From Marinobacter halodurans (GTDB lineage: Bacteria > Pseudomonadota > Gammaproteobacteria > Pseudomonadales > Oleiphilaceae), in assembly GCF_004327985.1 (NCBI RefSeq), contig NZ_SJDL01000036.1:1-55576 (forward strand): DNA of 55,576 nt. The letters are read 5' to 3'. The notes beneath the pieces are model-generated. The model was given only the letters and a program-made list of their open reading frames with translations. It had not been told where the DNA came from and searched no databases. The position numbers and the translations under genes are program-made. Positions 52,780 to 55,576 of the stretch are shown in pieces. Positions within the stretch are counted from its first letter, which is position 1, and each line of letters opens with the position of its first letter.

Positions 52780-53063
52780 AAGCCGTACCGGGTTTTCTCC
52801 GCCTCCGGCACCGTAAAGCGCAGTTGCAGGTGGTCCTCATCCTCCGGGATGGTCATGGACCCGATGACCTCTGCCGCGCAGCGCTCCCAGGTCTCCGGGG
52901 CCCGCTTGAACATGCCCGACTGGGCCGGCTGCACGTGCCAGGCGGAGACCGACAGGCGACAGGGGGCCGGGGCCCGCAGGCCGAGACGGTTGACCAGGGC
53001 CGTGCGCGGCCAGGCCGATATATTCAGGGCCACCGCGTCTGGCTCACTGTCATCGAAGGGGCA
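52780..53063 (-). pseudogene. Truncated gene of unknown function
   Basis: On the minus strand this reads as codon-biased, GC3-rich coding sequence (…NISAWPRTALVNRLGL…, …IPEDEDHLQLRFTVPEAEKTRYG). It follows in the same frame directly after the TAG stop of the membrane protein gene and has no ATG. It is cut at 52779 by the IS3 remnant; a chimeric frame runs on through the remnant and the terminator to 52626. A GTG at 53033 is the only plausible start. It is probably the remains of a gene or domain once downstream of the membrane protein. No family is recognised. Confidence 0.45.
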
Positions 53064-54134
53064 CTAGATTGGAACTGCCGTCTCGGGCCGCTGCTTCCGG
53101 TAAACCTCCATGTCGACTTGCCCCAACTTCGGCGTTAATTGGCAGCGCCGTTGGCCCCAGGGGAATTGCGCCTGGACCCTGGCCAGTTCGGCACCTTCAC
53201 TTACTTTCCAGGCTTCCAGATCGAGATCTCGCCAATAACGGGGTGGGCGGTTGGTTTTTCGGTCGTACTCGGCCGTAACGGGGTCCAGATGGCGAAACGG
53301 CTCGAATCGGGGCATGTCGGGGATTGGCTGTGAGACATCCATAAACCGTTGCAGCATATCCCAAAGTGCAAGAACCTCATGTTTGCTGGCTTCGACGCCG
53401 CTGAGCCAGGTTTTGTTGAAAATCTTGCCGGTGTAGCGATGGACAAACATCAGCCGGTAGAAGATACCGCCCCGCTGGACGACCCGCTCGACGTAGGCAT
53501 CAAACTCGATAAACGGGGCTTCGAAATATCGGCCCTTGCCCAAAGCGAACCTGGCCTGGCCGGTGACGCGATTGAATTCGCTCATGCCGTCGGCGAGGGA
53601 TTTGTCGACCTTTTTCTGGAGGGATTTCTCAAACGGCTTAAGGAGTAGGCCTATGCCGTTGCTCATAATCCAGTTTGTGGTATTGGCAATTATGTATATC
53701 GAAAGAAATATCCAAGAGGCGGAGAAAAGCAGTAGCAAAACGACAAATAGCAACGCAGGAAGCCCCCAAAATTGAGATGCTTCAATAATTCCCCATATGC
53801 CTAGGGCTGCTCCTCCGAAGAAAATCGTTGATGCCCAAATAACAGGAATCAACAGCAAAAGGACTTTTAGCCCTTGTTTATTGTTGAGGAAACGTAATTT
53901 TTGGTGATTCCATCCCCACCACTCGTCTTTATAGAACTCCGGGTTACCTTTTTCGTTGGTCTGGACATCCTTCACATCAGAAGTAATTTTTTCAAACGGA
54001 TTGATGCTGGCGTAATCCCCCCATGGTTGCAGCTCTTCGCCAGCCCTTTCTCGTTTATTGCTATCAGGCAAAGGAGGCGTGGATTCTGCATTAAAGGCAG
54101 TAGAGGCGTATTCTCCGGTTTTTTCGAGGGTCAT
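53064..54134 (-). CDS. Membrane protein paired with a putative effector
   Basis: 356 residues. Two long hydrophobic segments lie at about residues 88-120 and 122-155 (LKVLLLLIPVIWASTIFF; ALLFVVLLLLFSASWIFLSI). A cytoplasmic-type N-terminus of 85 residues precedes them and a 190-residue soluble C-terminal part follows, rich in aromatic and basic residues. No family is recognised. Its ATG overlaps the stop of the upstream large gene (ATGA), so the two are made together. In part it has lower GC content than the rest of the window, suggesting transfer. By analogy with type VI effector loci it could be an immunity or accessory protein; that is inference. Confidence 0.7.
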   Translation of the reverse strand: MTLEKTGEYASTAFNAESTPPLPDSNKRERAGEELQPWGDYASINPFEKITSDVKDVQTNEKGNPEFYKDEWWGWNHQKLRFLNNKQGLKVLLLLIPVIWASTIFFGGAALGIWGIIEASQFWGLPALLFVVLLLLFSASWIFLSIYIIANTTNWIMSNGIGLLLKPFEKSLQKKVDKSLADGMSEFNRVTGQARFALGKGRYFEAPFIEFDAYVERVVQRGGIFYRLMFVHRYTGKIFNKTWLSGVEASKHEVLALWDMLQRFMDVSQPIPDMPRFEPFRHLDPVTAEYDRKTNRPPRYWRDLDLEAWKVSEGAELARVQAQFPWGQRRCQLTPKLGQVDMEVYRKQRPETAVPI

Positions 54135-55576
54135 ACCTCAACCTCGGTGACGAACCAGTACGGGACAGCGTCGTTGGAATACGGGGCCCAAAAGCTCCGC
54201 TCCTTGGGGGGTGCCTGTCCGTTAATGTCAGGATTATAAGGAACAAAGGACCCAAGAAGCGGGGTAGGGTACACCATTGTTCCAGCTTCGGAAGCAATGG
54301 CGGCTTGAATGCCAACTCTCAAAGTGATTTCTGTTGATTGTTTATAAAATAGACTGTCGTAGGAGCTCTCCTGCAAGTCCCTTTTGACAAGGAAGCGGAT
54401 GGCGTTCTGGGTTGGCAGAGACTGGCGTGCCGTGATCCGTGTTAGATCTGTCACTTTAGTTTGAGTTACCTGACCAACAGTTCCGACACCTGCTTGACCT
54501 GTTTCCATCTGAGCTTCCGTGTAGGCAACTTCCTGAACTACTATGCTGAAAGTGCGCACCGGTTCTCCTGGTCGGCTTTCACCTGCATGGCGTAGTTGGC
54601 CAATCAAGGGTGTTGTGAGGGTGACAACGTAGTCATCTGGTTGCGGTGCATAGTTCGGGTTGCTGTGAGTCAGTTCAGGGGCCGGTTCGGCATCGGCGTA
54701 GCGCTGTACTCTGGTCTGAACAGGGTTCAGTAGTGTAAGGAGCTGGCCATAGTAATCCACGTCTGAAGGCATAGGATCGTAATTGAGAGGATGATTACCC
54801 AACGGGCCATTTTTTAGTAGGCGCTCGAAACTGTCATCTTTAGCATTGTCGGCAAACATTGATCCACCGACAGCCATACTGATACCTAAGATCGCCCAAC
54901 CCCAACCAGGAATAGCCAGTAATCCGGTCATCACTGGTGCTGCAAGGAAAATGCTGCCGCCCACCATTGCGATGGCATGGCCTTGTGCAGCATCAGTATC
55001 ACCACGGGACAGACTAAGGCGCATATCCCAGGCGCTGATTCCTACCGTGATAACTCCGCCTGCAAATGAAACGGCGCTAACAGTTCGTACCAGTGTGGGT
55101 GCACCAACTTTTAGCAGTCGAGCTCCAACCACGGGAGCACTTTTCATGTCGAACAAAGGGAAGTTTGAAAACCTGTAAAACTTTGACGTAGCCGAGAGAT
55201 TGTACCCTGATAGGTTCGCTGTAATGATTCTGAGCTTCATTGAAGCGGCAGTCAGATCTACGAAGCCGCCAAATATTTTGGTCGCCGTAATTCCTTGAAT
55301 TTGTCCTTTGTCATATTGGTGATATGCGACTCTTGACTCCATAAATATATTAAACATCGCCAACGCTACCAAGCTTGCTGAAACCGATGGCCCGTCTACT
55401 ACTTTTCCGATCCGCTCGGCGAGATCCACTTTAAACAAGCTGAGCTTCCGCGCCTCAGGGTGACCCGAAGGAACAGCAAACACCCAGGCGTCCATCGACA
55501 CCTGCTTGATCCCTTCCTCAATCGCTTCGGCGGCCTGCCGAGTACTGGTGGAACCGGTAACCTCGCCGCTTTCGTT
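54131..55576 (-). CDS. C-terminal part of a large protein, possibly a VasX-like T6SS effector (partial)
   Basis: The frame is open to the right edge of the window (the last 75 bp read without a stop into residues before the GTG at 55501), so this is the 3' end of a longer gene; about 480 residues are visible. They include hydrophobic segments (VSASLVALAMFNIF; VRTVSAVSFAGGVITVGISAW; a long one with FLAAPVMTGLLAIPGWGWAILGISMAVGGSMF). A soluble beta-rich C-terminal half follows. This layout resembles the colicin-like, membrane-inserting C-terminus of VasX/BTH_I2691-type type VI effectors. The identity is a guess from architecture. The region is AT-richer than its neighbours, a sign of horizontal transfer. 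Confidence 0.6.
   Translation of the reverse strand, partial: NESGEVTGSTSTRQAAEAIEEGIKQVSMDAWVFAVPSGHPEARKLSLFKVDLAERIGKVVDGPSVSASLVALAMFNIFMESRVAYHQYDKGQIQGITATKIFGGFVDLTAASMKLRIITANLSGYNLSATSKFYRFSNFPLFDMKSAPVVGARLLKVGAPTLVRTVSAVSFAGGVITVGISAWDMRLSLSRGDTDAAQGHAIAMVGGSIFLAAPVMTGLLAIPGWGWAILGISMAVGGSMFADNAKDDSFERLLKNGPLGNHPLNYDPMPSDVDYYGQLLTLLNPVQTRVQRYADAEPAPELTHSNPNYAPQPDDYVVTLTTPLIGQLRHAGESRPGEPVRTFSIVVQEVAYTEAQMETGQAGVGTVGQVTQTKVTDLTRITARQSLPTQNAIRFLVKRDLQESSYDSLFYKQSTEITLRVGIQAAIASEAGTMVYPTPLLGSFVPYNPDINGQAPPKERSFWAPYSNDAVPYWFVTEVEV

Noticed and set aside
52626-53033. An intact 135-residue gene
   Set aside because: The frame crosses an IS3-like tail in the wrong frame and the terminator of the giant gene; codon bias drops at about 52779, so it is a junction artefact.
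1-55576. CRISPR arrays, rRNA operons, replication origin
   Set aside because: No direct-repeat arrays, no rRNA-like sequence and no DnaA-box cluster were seen on reading the window.

Overview
The window is GC-rich chromosomal DNA from a gammaproteobacterium. Gene order (dnaX-ybaB-recR, rnd-ycgL-ycgN, a 4.5S RNA gene beside dnaX, MoxR/VWA pairs) and an oil/lipid-type gene set suggest a Marinobacter-like marine lineage. This is inferred from gene content only; no rRNA is present.

Layout. 1-124 is the 5' end of a group II intron (minus strand, cut by the window edge), inserted directly behind the terminator of a FabH-like gene. 177-9148 holds lipid and RNA metabolism genes: FabH-like synthase, HrpA helicase, FadD, an alpha/beta hydrolase and a MaoC hydratase. 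9160-18045 is one long minus-strand operon. It encodes secreted and TPR proteins, then ExbB, two ExbD proteins and an AgmX/TonB-like protein: a proton-motive-force-driven trans-envelope machine resembling the Myxococcus Agl/Glt (Nfs) family, with no TonB-dependent receptor. 18046-18615 is non-coding and holds a candidate small RNA with a strong terminator and a REP-like inverted pair. 18616-32636 is minus-strand housekeeping: VWA/MoxR/VWA, YcgN, YcgL, RNase D, RecR, YbaB, DnaX, 4.5S RNA, a 2OG-Fe(II) oxygenase and FadE. 32850-35573 has a mutarotase, an acyltransferase and an atypical SDR protein on the plus strand.

35761-52629 is a PEP-CTERM/exosortase locus: PrsK (sensor kinase), PrsR (sigma-54 activator), PrsT (TPR lipoprotein), a PEP-CTERM substrate, a PA14 protein, an exosortase-EpsI fusion, a FemAB/GNAT-like protein and a 1513-residue secreted BACON/sugar-dehydrogenase-like/Kelch protein. 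The PEP-CTERM gene and the giant gene each have a -24/-12 sigma-54 promoter. A similar upstream element lies 35-39 bp before each, so PrsK/PrsR probably switch both on.

52685-55576 is a transferred or decaying end: an IS3-type remnant, a truncated gene, a lower-GC membrane protein gene, and the 3' part of a large gene running off the right edge that may encode a VasX-like type VI effector.

No tRNA, 16S/23S rRNA or CRISPR array was seen. Many long open frames opposite the genes are GC-driven shadows and were left out.
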